Source: CAZNPL01 sp964574815 (GTDB lineage Bacteria; Planctomycetota; Phycisphaerae; UBA1845). Taken from it: a DNA stretch of 64,000 bases. The notes below the pieces were generated by a model. The model had not been told where the DNA came from and did no database searches. It saw only the letters and a program-made list of their open reading frames with translations. Positions 1 through 8,810 of the stretch are shown here, in pieces (the stretch's first letter is position 1; each line of letters starts with the position of its first letter). Both the position numbers and the translations under genes were made by a program. The DNA is taken from positions 62,001-126,000 of the forward strand of contig CAZNPL010000016.1 of assembly GCA_964574815.1 (NCBI GenBank). Reading direction: 5' to 3'.

Positions 1-694
1 CCGGCCTGACGCCGGCGTGGTCGAGATCGACGGCCGTAGCGCTCCGGACGATCGGGCGACGCGCCGCAACATCGGTGTGGCGCCGCAGCAGTTGGCGATC
101 TACGAAGAGCTGACGGGCGAGGAGAACGTTCTGTTTTTCGGAAGGCTTCAGGGGCTGGCCGGCCGAAAACTCAAAGATCGAGTGGATTGGTGCCTGGAAT
201 TCGTGGGTCTGACCGAGCGTCGCAAGAGCCGGGCCAAGACCTATTCAGGGGGCATGCAACGCCGCCTCAATCTGGCGATCGCTCTGGTGCACGATCCGAA
301 GCTGCTTCTGCTTGACGAACCAACGGTGGGCGTCGATCCGCAATCGCGCAATGCGATCTTCGAGCGGATCGAAGAGCTTCAGCAGTCCGGGCGCACGATC
401 GTCTACACGACCCACTACATGGAGGAGGCCCAGCGACTGTGCGATCGCGTGTGTATCGTCGACCATGGAAAGATCCTGGCGCTCGGGACGGTCGAAGAAC
501 TGATCTCGCAGTATGGCGGCATGAGCGTCGTCTTCGCGCGAACGCAGGAAGGCGAGACGTGCATCGAGACCGACGACCCGATCGGCGAGCTTGGCCGGCT
601 GCAGGAGCTCGGCTCGCTGGAACAGCTCCGCGTGGATCGTCCTGACCTCGAGCGGGTGTTTTTGAACCTGACGGGACGACACTTGAGGGACTGA
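1..694 (+). CDS. ABC transporter ATP-binding protein, 5' truncated by window edge
   Basis: ATPase subunit of an ABC-2 type exporter, acting at the inner face of the cytoplasmic membrane. The reading frame is open from base 2 (RPDAGVVEIDG), so the true start and the Walker A loop lie upstream of the window. Visible motifs in order are a Q-loop (VAPQQLAIYEELTGEENV), a signature motif in variant form (YSGGMQRRLNLA), Walker B with the D-loop (LLLLDEPTVGVDP) and the switch histidine (TTHYMEEAQ). This order and the short C-terminal tail fit the DRA/NatA-type export ATPases. The stop codon overlaps the permease start by one base (TGATG), so the two are translationally coupled. The substrate cannot be read from sequence. 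Confidence 0.93.
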   Translation, partial: RPDAGVVEIDGRSAPDDRATRRNIGVAPQQLAIYEELTGEENVLFFGRLQGLAGRKLKDRVDWCLEFVGLTERRKSRAKTYSGGMQRRLNLAIALVHDPKLLLLDEPTVGVDPQSRNAIFERIEELQQSGRTIVYTTHYMEEAQRLCDRVCIVDHGKILALGTVEELISQYGGMSVVFARTQEGETCIETDDPIGELGRLQELGSLEQLRVDRPDLERVFLNLTGRHLRD

Positions 695-2025
695 TGAAAG
701 AGATTGTCGCGTTGAGCATCAAGGACCTTCGGCTGCTGCTGCGGGACAAGGCCGGGTTCGTCTTCACGTTTATCTTCCCGCTGGTGTATGCCGTGTTCCT
801 CGGAGCGATCTTCGCCGGCGTTGGGGGTCAAAGCTCCCGAAAGTTGCAGCTCGCGGTCGTTGACGAGGATCAAACGCAGGAATCTGCGGAGTTCATCGAC
901 GCCCTCAAGAGAGTGTCCGAGGTTGAGGTGACGGTCACGAGTCACGATGAGGCCGTTCAGTCGGTGCGGCGCGGAAAGCGGATGGCCTACATCACACTCG
1001 CGGAAGGTTTCGGGACCAAGCGTGACGGCATGTTCTGGGGTGAGCCGCCGGAGGTCCGGGTGGGCATCGACCCGTCGCGTCAGGCGGAGGCGGCCATGCT
1101 CCAGGGTGTGCTGATCAAGAGCGCGTTCGATCGAATGCAGGACATGTTCCGCAGACCAGAGGTCATGGCGGGACGTGTTGATCGGTGGCTGGGCAATGTC
1201 AGGGCATCCAAGGACATCGACCCCCGGTGGCGAGGAGCACTCGAACTGTTTCTTCCAGCTCTGCAGTCTTTCGTTCAATCGGCTCCGCAGGACAACGACG
1301 CGCCGAAAGTCGCGGAGGGTGGAACCGAGACGGACGAATCGAAGGCTTCGTCCAGCCTGTTCGAAGGCGGCTGGCAGCCCATCGCGATCAAAACCGAGCC
1401 GGTCACACGCCGGACCCGTGTTCGCATCAGCAGTTACGCCTGGTCGTTTCCCCAGGGCATCATCTGGGGCGTGATGGCGTGTGCCTTTTCATTCGGTCTT
1501 TCGCTTGTCGTCGAGCGAAACAGCGGCACCCTGGTCCGGCTGGTCATGGCGCCGATCGATCGCTGGCACATTCTGGCGGGCAAGGCGGGCGCCTGTTTCC
1601 TGACAACCGTCTGCATGATGAGCGTCCTTCTGCTGCTGGCCGCCGTCGCGTTCAACGTGCGCCCTCACTCGATCGGGCTTCTGGCCGTCGCGGTCGTGTC
1701 GATCTCCTGTGCATTCGTCGGCATCATGATGCTGCTGTCGGTGATGGGCAAGACGGAGCAGTCGGTCAGCGGGATCGGCTGGGCTGTGCTCCTGGTGATG
1801 GCGATGATCGGTGGCGGGATGGTTCCGCGCATCTTCATGCCAGGGTGGATGAGCACGCTCAGCCATGTCAGCCCGGTGAAATGGAGCATTCATGCGATGG
1901 AAGGTGCGCTGTGGCGCGGGTTTTCCGCGGGCGAAATGGTCTTTCCATGTGCGGTGCTCATCATCGTCGGAATCGCGTGCTTCGGGATCGGGGTGCGGTT
2001 GTTTCGCTGGCAGGGTTCCTCCTGA
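694..2025 (+). CDS. ABC-2 type transporter permease
   Basis: Membrane subunit partnering the ATPase just upstream (one-base overlap). The 443 residues have the ABC-2 layout: a cytoplasmic start (IKDLRLLLRDKAG), one membrane helix (about residues 20-42), a large extracytoplasmic domain of about 220 residues, then a block of five or so hydrophobic helices from about residue 250 (the Ig-free loop after SYAWSFPQGIIWGVMACAF) to the C terminus. The exported substrate is unknown. A strong GC-rich hairpin follows the stop. Confidence 0.9.
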   Translation: MKEIVALSIKDLRLLLRDKAGFVFTFIFPLVYAVFLGAIFAGVGGQSSRKLQLAVVDEDQTQESAEFIDALKRVSEVEVTVTSHDEAVQSVRRGKRMAYITLAEGFGTKRDGMFWGEPPEVRVGIDPSRQAEAAMLQGVLIKSAFDRMQDMFRRPEVMAGRVDRWLGNVRASKDIDPRWRGALELFLPALQSFVQSAPQDNDAPKVAEGGTETDESKASSSLFEGGWQPIAIKTEPVTRRTRVRISSYAWSFPQGIIWGVMACAFSFGLSLVVERNSGTLVRLVMAPIDRWHILAGKAGACFLTTVCMMSVLLLLAAVAFNVRPHSIGLLAVAVVSISCAFVGIMMLLSVMGKTEQSVSGIGWAVLLVMAMIGGGMVPRIFMPGWMSTLSHVSPVKWSIHAMEGALWRGFSAGEMVFPCAVLIIVGIACFGIGVRLFRWQGSS

Positions 2026-2048
2026 CCTCCAGACACCCGAAGAAAGAT

Positions 2049-2074
2049 GCGGGGCGGGCACTGGCCCGCCCCGC
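2049..2074. terminator. GC-rich hairpin between convergent genes
   Basis: A perfect 11-bp stem (GCGGGGCGGGC, loop ACTG, GCCCGCCCCGC) lies between the convergent stops of the ABC permease and the large secreted protein. It has no T-tract on either strand. It could serve as a bidirectional terminator or mRNA-end stabiliser. Confidence 0.6.
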
Positions 2075-2096
2075 TGCGAACGGCTTGACTACGTGG

Positions 2097-5000
2097 CTAC
2101 TGGCCTCTTTCGGTTGCGACGATTCGGACCGAGCCCGGTGTGACGTTGTAGACACCACCGCGGCCGCTGCCCACGATCAGCCTTTCGGCATCGGTATCCA
2201 GACCGACCCGGAGCGTTCCGGACGCGTCATCCGAGAGGGTGACGGAGAACGAGCCGAGGTAGCCCATGGCGGTTCCCCGGCGCGCCGGGACGGGCCCGTC
2301 GATCGCGGCGACAACGATGCGGTTTTGCGCCTCGTTGAGGGCGGTGTAGGCGTCGACGCCGTTCATGACGTTGTCATTACGCTCTTCAATGGACGGAACC
2401 ACGAAAGCGGTGCCACTGCGCAGGCCATCGACGACGGCCCAGATCTCGTAGCCTCTGACATTCGTGGCGCCCATGGCGAAGACGTCGAACCGGACGGTGT
2501 CGCCGGCTCGAGCCTCGCGTGTGGCCGGCACGATCTTCAGGTGAACCGGATCCGTGGAACGCTCACTGGCACGGACCTCGAGATCGCGCGACGGCGTGCT
2601 CGTTCCATCCCCTGCCGGGGCAGAGCATCCGCACGGATCGATGCCGCCGATCGCGTCGAGGATGGCGAAGACGTCGAGCAGACTCAGGACGCTGTTGCCC
2701 GCACACGGCTCGATGTCGGCGTTGAGCTTAGTGCAGTTCAGATCATCGGAGCCTGGCCCGATCAGGTCCAGCACGCAGAAGATGTCAAACAGATTCAGCG
2801 CACCGTTGCCGTCCGTGTCGCCGTAGTCCCTGGGTGCATTGTCGCACGCGATGTCCGCGCATGTGTCGTATGTGCACGCATCCTGGTCGGAGCAGAACTC
2901 GTCCGTCGCGCAGGGCAGCGCGCAGGTGATATCCGCGTCATTGACCAACCCATCGCAGTTGCAGTCGCCCTGCACCCAGCCGCAGGAAGCGTCGTTGTTG
3001 CACGGGTCGCCCGTTCCGGCAGCGCGAATCGCCTCGTCGGTGGCGTCGACGATTCCGTCGAGGTTGAAATCGCCCAACTGGGTCTGGAGGATGTTCACGA
3101 CGAGGTCTTCCAGGTCGAGTCCGTCTACCAACAGGTCGCCGGTCATGTCGGCACTCAAGTCGAGCGCCACGGCCTGCCGGGCGTCACGGAAGTCGCCGAT
3201 ATTGGCGCAAACGTAGTCGATGTCCTGCTCGTCGATCAGCCCGTCCGCACCGGTGGGATAGGCACCGGGGCTGGTGGGCAGCCCCGCGATATCACCGCGG
3301 AAGTCACCGGCCACGTAAGGAGCAAGCGTTGCCTTCATGTTCGCAACGCTTGCGGACATCCGTGGTGCCACGGGCGTGGGATCGGTAAGGCCACAGTCAG
3401 CCTGAGGAGCCGGCGCCGGCCAGCGGTCGGTCGAGCTCAATCCCCACGGGAGGAACGCGGTGCCGAAATTGCTGATGATGGCGTCGTCGATCAAGGCGGC
3501 GGCCTCCGCTCGGTCCACGTTGCCCTGAGCGTTCAGGTGCAGGCCATCCATCCAATAGCGCCAGTCTTCCTTGTCGAGATTGCCGTCGCCGTTGTAATCG
3601 CCGATGACCTCAGGGATCGGCATGTCGTAGTTCATGCCTCGCGCGTCCACCGGTGTACACGCGGCGGGGAGGGCCTGCTGCCATCCGCGCGGCCCCAGGG
3701 TGGCAACCACCATCTGCTCGGCGTCGCCTCCGTCGCGCAGGTCGTTGCAGTTGAAGTCGCCGGCCACCCTGTTCCTGAGCGACAGGTTCGTGCCGGCAGT
3801 GACCGTCGCGGCAGCGGGGGCGCCGGACAAATCAACGTAGCAGTATCCGTTCCCGACGGCGGACGGCCCTTTGCCGTCGCTGTACCGATCATCGACGGCA
3901 AAGTCGGGGTCGAGGACACGAGTCGGCGTTCGGCCGGCGGGGTTAATGCAACCCCACGGGCATGGGTTGCCCGAAACCGTCGCGCATCCCGCGTTGACGC
4001 AAATGTCGCCCGAACCGAAGTCGACGTTGTCTCTCTCCCAGTTCTGGAGGTCCTGGTTCTTGAGGACGTTCACGACGAAGTCGGTGGGGTCATCGACGGT
4101 CGGGATCCTTTCCGGGCCGACTGTGAGAAGGAACTGCCGGGCTGTCTCCTGACCGGGCATGAAGAACTGCTGATCGGGGAAATCGGGATCGAAGGCGGCC
4201 TGGCTGTCCAGCAGGTTGAGGAGAAACTCCGCGTAGGGCTGGTTGTTGATCGGCGGCACGCTCGGGTCAAAGAGGGGGTCTTTATCGAGCCGGTTGCCAT
4301 TGGCGTTGCCCAGGCTGGCGAAGGTCTGGAGCGCCGCAATCCGCCAGCCGGTATCCGGATCGTCGTTCAGCAGAACGGTGTCCCTGGTCGGAAAGACGTA
4401 GTCCGCGCTTTCGGTGCCAAAGACGTCATTCTTGACCGCCAGGACCTCGTACCTCCCGGACGCCGAGTCAGCGGCCGAGCGGCTGCTGCCGGCGATACCT
4501 GTGTAGCCGATACCCAGACGGCGGTTCTGCACGGAATTCTCCAGCACGCTGGAACCGCCGCAGTTGGTGGGCTGAGTCCCTGGGCCAATGTTGGTGAAGT
4601 CCGATGAACTCTGCTTGGTACCGAGGTTGTCGCCCCGCCCCCAACTGGGATCGATACCCAAAGCGTTCATGGCGGTGTTTCGCGTACCCGAACCACTGTC
4701 GCGCGTCACGCCGATCAAGTTCTCACCGGTCGAGAATCGGCCAGTAAGCCAGAGGTACTGCAGGTCCGACCACAGCACCTCACCGTCGGGAATGCCGGTG
4801 CCGGGGTTTGCGATAACGCTGACAGGAGAGTAGGCGACGAAGTTGTCGTAGACCGTTCGGCAATCCGGATCGGCGGTATCGAAGTTGAGCGACTCCAGCG
4901 GTGCGTCGAACGCTCCGTTTCGGTTGACATCGAAGCCCAGCGTTTTGAGGCTTTGCTTGAAGCCGGTGTCCCAGCTCAGCGTAGGATTCTGGCCATAGCC

Positions 5001-6518
5001 GATGTCGTTGGGCTTCCTATCGAAGGCGGCGATTTGTGCGGCCTGATCATCCGGCCCCTTGCGAACAGTCCAGGTGATCGGGACGTCCGCACTGGCGCCG
5101 TCGACTGTCTTGGCGCACACGTAGGCGCACGTGTCGGGGCATTCGGCATCCGGCGACAGGCCGGCCGGGCCGCCCAGGCAGATGCCCCCGGAGCCTGGGT
5201 CGTAGTACTGAACGGTGTTGATTCGGCTCTTGTCGCTCGGTCTGCCGACCGGCCATTCTGCCGGGGTGTAGATGCAGCCGGGGTCCGTGCAACCAAGCGA
5301 CTCGTTGATTGCCACCGCAATGGCCCAGCGGTGGGCATTGACCGAGGCAGAATCGGTCAAAGTGATGTCACAAACAGGGGAACACGTGCCGAGCTGATCG
5401 TTGTCGGCATCAAGGTCGCAGTCGGTATCGACCGTGCAGGTCTGCCCCGCATCGATTCCACCGTTACACACGGTGGCGGTGACGCCGAGCTCGTTGCAGA
5501 CGCAGACGGCGTCGCAGCCGGGGCAGGTCAGCGTGTCACAGGTGCCCAGTTCGTCGTCCTGAGCAACCAGGTCGCAGTCGGTATCCACGACACAGGGGTC
5601 ACCGGCGTTCAGATTGCCCGCGGCGCATTGCCCGGCGCACGGGCCGCTCGGGTCGAACAGAGTGTCATCGACGTCCTGGCATGCCTGCGGGCAGGCCTTC
5701 GTGCACACGTTCGAATCGCATTCGCTGTTGTCGAAACACAGGTCGCCGTCGTCGGCGCCACCGGTGCACGTTCCGGCATCACCAATGAATCCGGGGCAGA
5801 TTGCGTTGGCCTGGCCCGAAAGCGGACTGTTCTGGACCGCATTGAGGGCGCTGACATTGTAGTTGACGAACTCCTGCAGGCCGTTGCTGGAGCCCACGGC
5901 CCGGTAGTTGAACAACCACCAAGTCGTGATCGACGCCTGGTCCGGGATCGTGGTCAAGACGTCAACCTCCTCATCAGCACAGAAGGGCCGATCCGTGATG
6001 AACCCCCGATAGGCACAGGTTGAGGCGATCGGCCAGGTCGGGTTATCCAGCGTCTCGCAGGGATGGCCAAATCCCTCGACGTACTGCACGCAGTTCCCCA
6101 GCCCGTCGCCCACAGCGGCCTGATCGCAGTCGGCATCCACGTCACAGAGCTCGCCCGCGTTCAAGTCGTCTTTCTCGCACCGGGTGCCGCCGGGGCGCGA
6201 TTCAGCGGGACACGCGTTCGGGTCTGCAACGCAATCGAAGTCACAGTCCGCGTTGTACCAGTCGTTGCCCAGGGCCGGGAATTCCGCGATGTCGCTGAAC
6301 AGCGTCGCACCGGCGATCGTGAACGGGCCGGGGGTCAGACTGGGGCTGTAGTCTGTCGGACTGACCAGATCTTTGTTACCATACTCCACCGAGAGGTTCG
6401 CCTGGGGGTCGGCGGGGCTGCTGAGGGTTTCCGCGTCCTCTGCCCACGCCCCGTTGGCCACCAGGCTCATCGCCGCCATCATGGCGGCTAACATACTTAA
6501 CCGCTGCTTCTTTTTCAT
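2097..6518 (-). CDS. large secreted mosaic protein: PBP-like domain, Cys-rich inserts, EF-hand/dockerin modules, cohesin-like tail
   Basis: 1,473 residues with a Sec signal peptide (MKKKQRLSMLAAMMAAMSLV, cleaved near GAWA-ED). Roughly residues 50-760 carry features of a phosphate-binding (PstS-like) periplasmic fold: a WWLFNYRAVGSSNGLQEF segment and a DSGSGTR motif near residue 606. Between about 115 and 385 this region is interrupted by Cys-rich repeats of pattern NAGxxCxxDxDCDxxxxDxLGxC. Residues 920-1190 hold several Asp-rich calcium loops (GDFNCNDLRDGGD, GDYNGDGNLDKEDW, GDFNLDGIVD, GDCNCDGLVNDAD). A paired dockerin-like module (NLFDIFC, then LSLLDVFAILDAIGG) sits around residue 1243. The final 140 residues look like a cohesin-type beta-sandwich (AGDTVRFDVFAMG, NVRGYEIW). 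A start at 6518 is supported by AGGAAGAGCGGAG just upstream. The domain calls come from motif reading and are inferences; the function is unknown. Confidence 0.85.
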   Translation of the reverse strand: MKKKQRLSMLAAMMAAMSLVANGAWAEDAETLSSPADPQANLSVEYGNKDLVSPTDYSPSLTPGPFTIAGATLFSDIAEFPALGNDWYNADCDFDCVADPNACPAESRPGGTRCEKDDLNAGELCDVDADCDQAAVGDGLGNCVQYVEGFGHPCETLDNPTWPIASTCAYRGFITDRPFCADEEVDVLTTIPDQASITTWWLFNYRAVGSSNGLQEFVNYNVSALNAVQNSPLSGQANAICPGFIGDAGTCTGGADDGDLCFDNSECDSNVCTKACPQACQDVDDTLFDPSGPCAGQCAAGNLNAGDPCVVDTDCDLVAQDDELGTCDTLTCPGCDAVCVCNELGVTATVCNGGIDAGQTCTVDTDCDLDADNDQLGTCSPVCDITLTDSASVNAHRWAIAVAINESLGCTDPGCIYTPAEWPVGRPSDKSRINTVQYYDPGSGGICLGGPAGLSPDAECPDTCAYVCAKTVDGASADVPITWTVRKGPDDQAAQIAAFDRKPNDIGYGQNPTLSWDTGFKQSLKTLGFDVNRNGAFDAPLESLNFDTADPDCRTVYDNFVAYSPVSVIANPGTGIPDGEVLWSDLQYLWLTGRFSTGENLIGVTRDSGSGTRNTAMNALGIDPSWGRGDNLGTKQSSSDFTNIGPGTQPTNCGGSSVLENSVQNRRLGIGYTGIAGSSRSAADSASGRYEVLAVKNDVFGTESADYVFPTRDTVLLNDDPDTGWRIAALQTFASLGNANGNRLDKDPLFDPSVPPINNQPYAEFLLNLLDSQAAFDPDFPDQQFFMPGQETARQFLLTVGPERIPTVDDPTDFVVNVLKNQDLQNWERDNVDFGSGDICVNAGCATVSGNPCPWGCINPAGRTPTRVLDPDFAVDDRYSDGKGPSAVGNGYCYVDLSGAPAAATVTAGTNLSLRNRVAGDFNCNDLRDGGDAEQMVVATLGPRGWQQALPAACTPVDARGMNYDMPIPEVIGDYNGDGNLDKEDWRYWMDGLHLNAQGNVDRAEAAALIDDAIISNFGTAFLPWGLSSTDRWPAPAPQADCGLTDPTPVAPRMSASVANMKATLAPYVAGDFRGDIAGLPTSPGAYPTGADGLIDEQDIDYVCANIGDFRDARQAVALDLSADMTGDLLVDGLDLEDLVVNILQTQLGDFNLDGIVDATDEAIRAAGTGDPCNNDASCGWVQGDCNCDGLVNDADITCALPCATDEFCSDQDACTYDTCADIACDNAPRDYGDTDGNGALNLFDIFCVLDLIGPGSDDLNCTKLNADIEPCAGNSVLSLLDVFAILDAIGGIDPCGCSAPAGDGTSTPSRDLEVRASERSTDPVHLKIVPATREARAGDTVRFDVFAMGATNVRGYEIWAVVDGLRSGTAFVVPSIEERNDNVMNGVDAYTALNEAQNRIVVAAIDGPVPARRGTAMGYLGSFSVTLSDDASGTLRVGLDTDAERLIVGSGRGGVYNVTPGSVRIVATERGQ

Positions 6519-6604
6519 GACTCCGCTCTTCCTTCAATCAAGCACCCCGGCAGGCAAGAACAGCACGCAATGGTCGGCCACTGCCTGGTCTGTCGAGATG
6601 CGCA

Positions 6605-6681
6605 CCTCCCCCGCACACCGGAACATCCGGTGTTCCTTACTTTATCGAGGTAAGTCCAGAAACATCCGTAAGGCGAGACTG
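6605..6681 (-). ncRNA. tandem structured RNA element, gene-proximal copy
   Basis: On the minus strand the element starts CAGTCTCGCCTT and contains a short hairpin (CTTAC...GTAAG). This is followed by AAGGAAC and a perfect 8-bp hairpin ACACCGGA-tgt-TCCGGTGT (plus-strand 6615-6633), then GCGGGGGAGG. The distal copy at 6834-6912 shares the start and the end but differs inside the stem by changes that keep pairing. This indicates a conserved RNA fold. I cannot assign it to a known riboswitch family. Confidence 0.55.
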
Positions 6682-6833
6682 CACCGCGCAACCACGTCGT
6701 CTTGCGTCCTAGTGACGGGCACCTCTGTCTATGGCGCCCTTCCACCTCCTTTCATGCCGAAGGACAACAAGCCTGTCCGCACGCCCGCGGACAGCTACGC
6801 ACTCAGAGTTCCGTTGTTCCGGTTCAAGGCACA

Positions 6834-6912
6834 CCCCTTCCCCGTACGCCGGAGCACCCGGCGCTCCCTTCTACGTCAGCCGATCTTCGGGCAATCTCGG
6901 AAGGCGAGACTG
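6834..6912 (-). ncRNA. tandem structured RNA element, distal copy
   Basis: Starts CAGTCTCGCCTT like its partner, followed by a CCGA...TCGG hairpin, AAGGGAGC, a hairpin GCGCCGGG-tgc-TCCGGCGT (plus-strand 6846-6864), then ACGGGGAAGG. Relative to the proximal copy, the stem has A-T to G-T or G-C exchanges that preserve pairing at three positions. A riboswitch-like or protein-binding leader is possible; the ligand is unknown. Confidence 0.55.
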
Positions 6913-6983
6913 AGTGAGCCTGACGGCGAACGTCGCGTCTCCTTGCGGCCCCTCCTGTCAAAGACGCGTCAACACCTCCGTTC

Positions 6984-8093
6984 CTACGGCCAAGGACCGC
7001 GAGCGGTCTGCCTATATATGGGGGCGTGCAAAACAACGTCACTCTTGCCTGTGACGCTCCAGTAGCGATCTCCCCATTCACGCAGCTTCAAAGACTGATA
7101 GGCCGTCTTGCGATCAATGTGCCCGTCCACGTAGACGAAGTTGGCCGTGCCGCCGTACACGTCGTCTCCCCCGGGATGGTGGCGCCCGACGAAGTTCGCC
7201 CGCTGGTACGTTGGTGAGTCAAAGAGCGCTGCGTTACCAAGGTCCCGCTTGGGCACCAGATCGAACCCGGGATCCGTGCGACCTCCGTACCAGAACGTCA
7301 ACGACTCCGGCGTACTGTACGGGAAGTAAACACCGTTTGAGTTTGCGAAAGGGCTGATCGGGCGGTGGCTCTTCACCTTCTTGCCGCCCGACGCATTAAT
7401 CGACATTTTCTCCCAATTGTTCAGGAATTCGGTGGCGAGGATTGTCCCGGCCGGCTTCTTGATCCAGGCATCCGAAACGTACTGGTTCAGACGATCCGCG
7501 TTAGGCCAATCGCTCGACGAGAACTTGTTTCGGGGCATGATGGCCGCGTTGACGGTGAAGGCGACGCGCGTAGCCTGCTTGTCCTCGATGGCGTCCTTGT
7601 TCCATCCCGTGCCGTTGTCATCCACTTGATCGGGCTCCCAATTCTCCTTTTCCGGCCCGGGGTTGGTCCGCGGAAGGCCGCCGTTTCGCATCGATGGGCA
7701 GCGGAACGCGTCGTCGCTCACCCTCCCGGCACTGAAGAGAAACCACGACCAGTGGATGTAGCCGTGCTGGGAGGCGTCAGGCGGCTGGCTCCTGATGTCG
7801 TAACTGCCGTCGTAGTCGCTGGCGTAAAGGTAGGCCGTCGGGAAGTAGCCACGAGACTCGGCCGTGTATGTGCTGACCGCCTTGCCGACGGCGCACAGGT
7901 TGGCCGCGCACTTCACCGCCTTTGCCTGGTCTCGCGCCTTTTTGAGGCTCGGCAGAAGAATGCTTATCAGCAAGGCGATGATGGAGACCACAACGAGCAG
8001 TTCGATCAGCGTGAAGCCGCGATGATACGCGGCAAAGGCTACTTTCCTTTGTGACCAGCCGGACCTCCGTGACAAATCAGCGTGCCTCATCAT
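6984..8093 (-). CDS. type II secretion/type IV pilin-like pseudopilin with H-X-DG type C terminus
   Basis: A 369-residue protein with a class III signal: after a 26-residue basic leader comes YHRG|FTLIELLVVVSIIALL, with Glu at +5 of the mature protein and a long hydrophobic N-terminal helix. This is the signature of substrates processed by prepilin peptidase. The C-terminal NFVYVDGHIDRK matches the DG(H) motif of the very large planctomycetal pseudopilin family (DUF1559-like). Two adjacent ATGs (8093, 8090) follow AAGAGGCAG. It sits on the same strand directly upstream of the large secreted mosaic protein, so joint expression is plausible. These proteins occur in many paralogs and their individual roles are mostly unknown. 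Confidence 0.9.
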   Translation of the reverse strand: MMRHADLSRRSGWSQRKVAFAAYHRGFTLIELLVVVSIIALLISILLPSLKKARDQAKAVKCAANLCAVGKAVSTYTAESRGYFPTAYLYASDYDGSYDIRSQPPDASQHGYIHWSWFLFSAGRVSDDAFRCPSMRNGGLPRTNPGPEKENWEPDQVDDNGTGWNKDAIEDKQATRVAFTVNAAIMPRNKFSSSDWPNADRLNQYVSDAWIKKPAGTILATEFLNNWEKMSINASGGKKVKSHRPISPFANSNGVYFPYSTPESLTFWYGGRTDPGFDLVPKRDLGNAALFDSPTYQRANFVGRHHPGGDDVYGGTANFVYVDGHIDRKTAYQSLKLREWGDRYWSVTGKSDVVLHAPIYRQTARGPWP

Positions 8094-8810
8094 GTTCTGC
8101 CTCTTTTGGGTTTGGACGTGCCTAAGTCTCTTGAAATCGACCGGGTTAGCCGTGATCCGCGCTCACGCAGTCCGGACCTGTGGTCGTTGAACGCTCTCAA
8201 GGTTGCCCGCGCGATGACGCACCGCGCGTTTGCAACCTGCCGTGGCATTCTCGCGCACAAGTGTTAGGAGGGCGTGAAGGTAACAAGAAAAAATCAATTA
8301 GTTTCTGTATTGCCCCGCGGACCGGCGGGCCCGGACCAATACTTGACCCCGCTGTCGAGTTTACGCTCGCGGCCGTGCCGAGGGCACGGATCGGCGTGTA
8401 CCGGCCCGGGCCACAACAGGATAACCGAGGGGGCACGCGCGGTCGGGGTCGTCTGATGCGTAGTCGTTACGTTTTGGAAGACAAGAGCTTACGGTTTGAC
8501 GCCATCGACCTTATGGCCTTCGTTCCCCTCCTGTTCCCAACGACGCGTGTCGCCTGCCGTCAAACGTACCTGATTGGCGGAAATAGGATGGCGACGTGCA
8601 ATGTGCGAATGCACGCAAGATGAATGATAAGAGGGGTATCCTCGCGTAACGGGCTTACCGACCAACCGCGAGACTCCACGGCGCGCAGTTTGAGGCGATC
8701 GCCTCAGATATGTGATCCGAGGCGTTTTCCCGCGGCGAGGTGGCGGGCCACGCCGCCGGGCGTCCTGCCACGCCGTCCAATGGCCTGATCCGTATCTCCG
8801 CCGTGCAAAC
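8094..8810. other. 717-bp intergenic region, no convincing gene, several hairpins
   Basis: The short open frames here lack family features or ribosome-binding sites and I do not call them. Visible structures are a 36-nt hairpin closed by GTATTG/CAATAC (8307-8342) with an inner CCCGC/GCGGG stem, and a 7-bp hairpin CCGTGCC-gag-GGCACGG (8373-8389). Both lie upstream of the pseudopilin on its strand and could belong to its leader. Confidence 0.5.

Larger units (their letters stand above)
6519..6983 (-). promoter_or_regulatory. 465-bp leader between pseudopilin and mosaic-protein genes, containing two RNA elements
   Basis: No plausible gene lies here. Read on the minus strand, the region holds two similar structured elements (see 6834-6912 and 6605-6681) and the ribosome-binding site of the mosaic-protein gene. 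The pseudopilin stop is at 6984, so the leader may be read through from that gene or start near its end. I see no convincing promoter. Confidence 0.6.

Noticed and set aside
1185..4607. 1,140-codon plus-strand open frame
   Set aside because: It runs antisense to the signal-peptide-bearing mosaic protein and in another frame through the ABC permease; the translation has no domains and is typical of GC-rich shadow frames.
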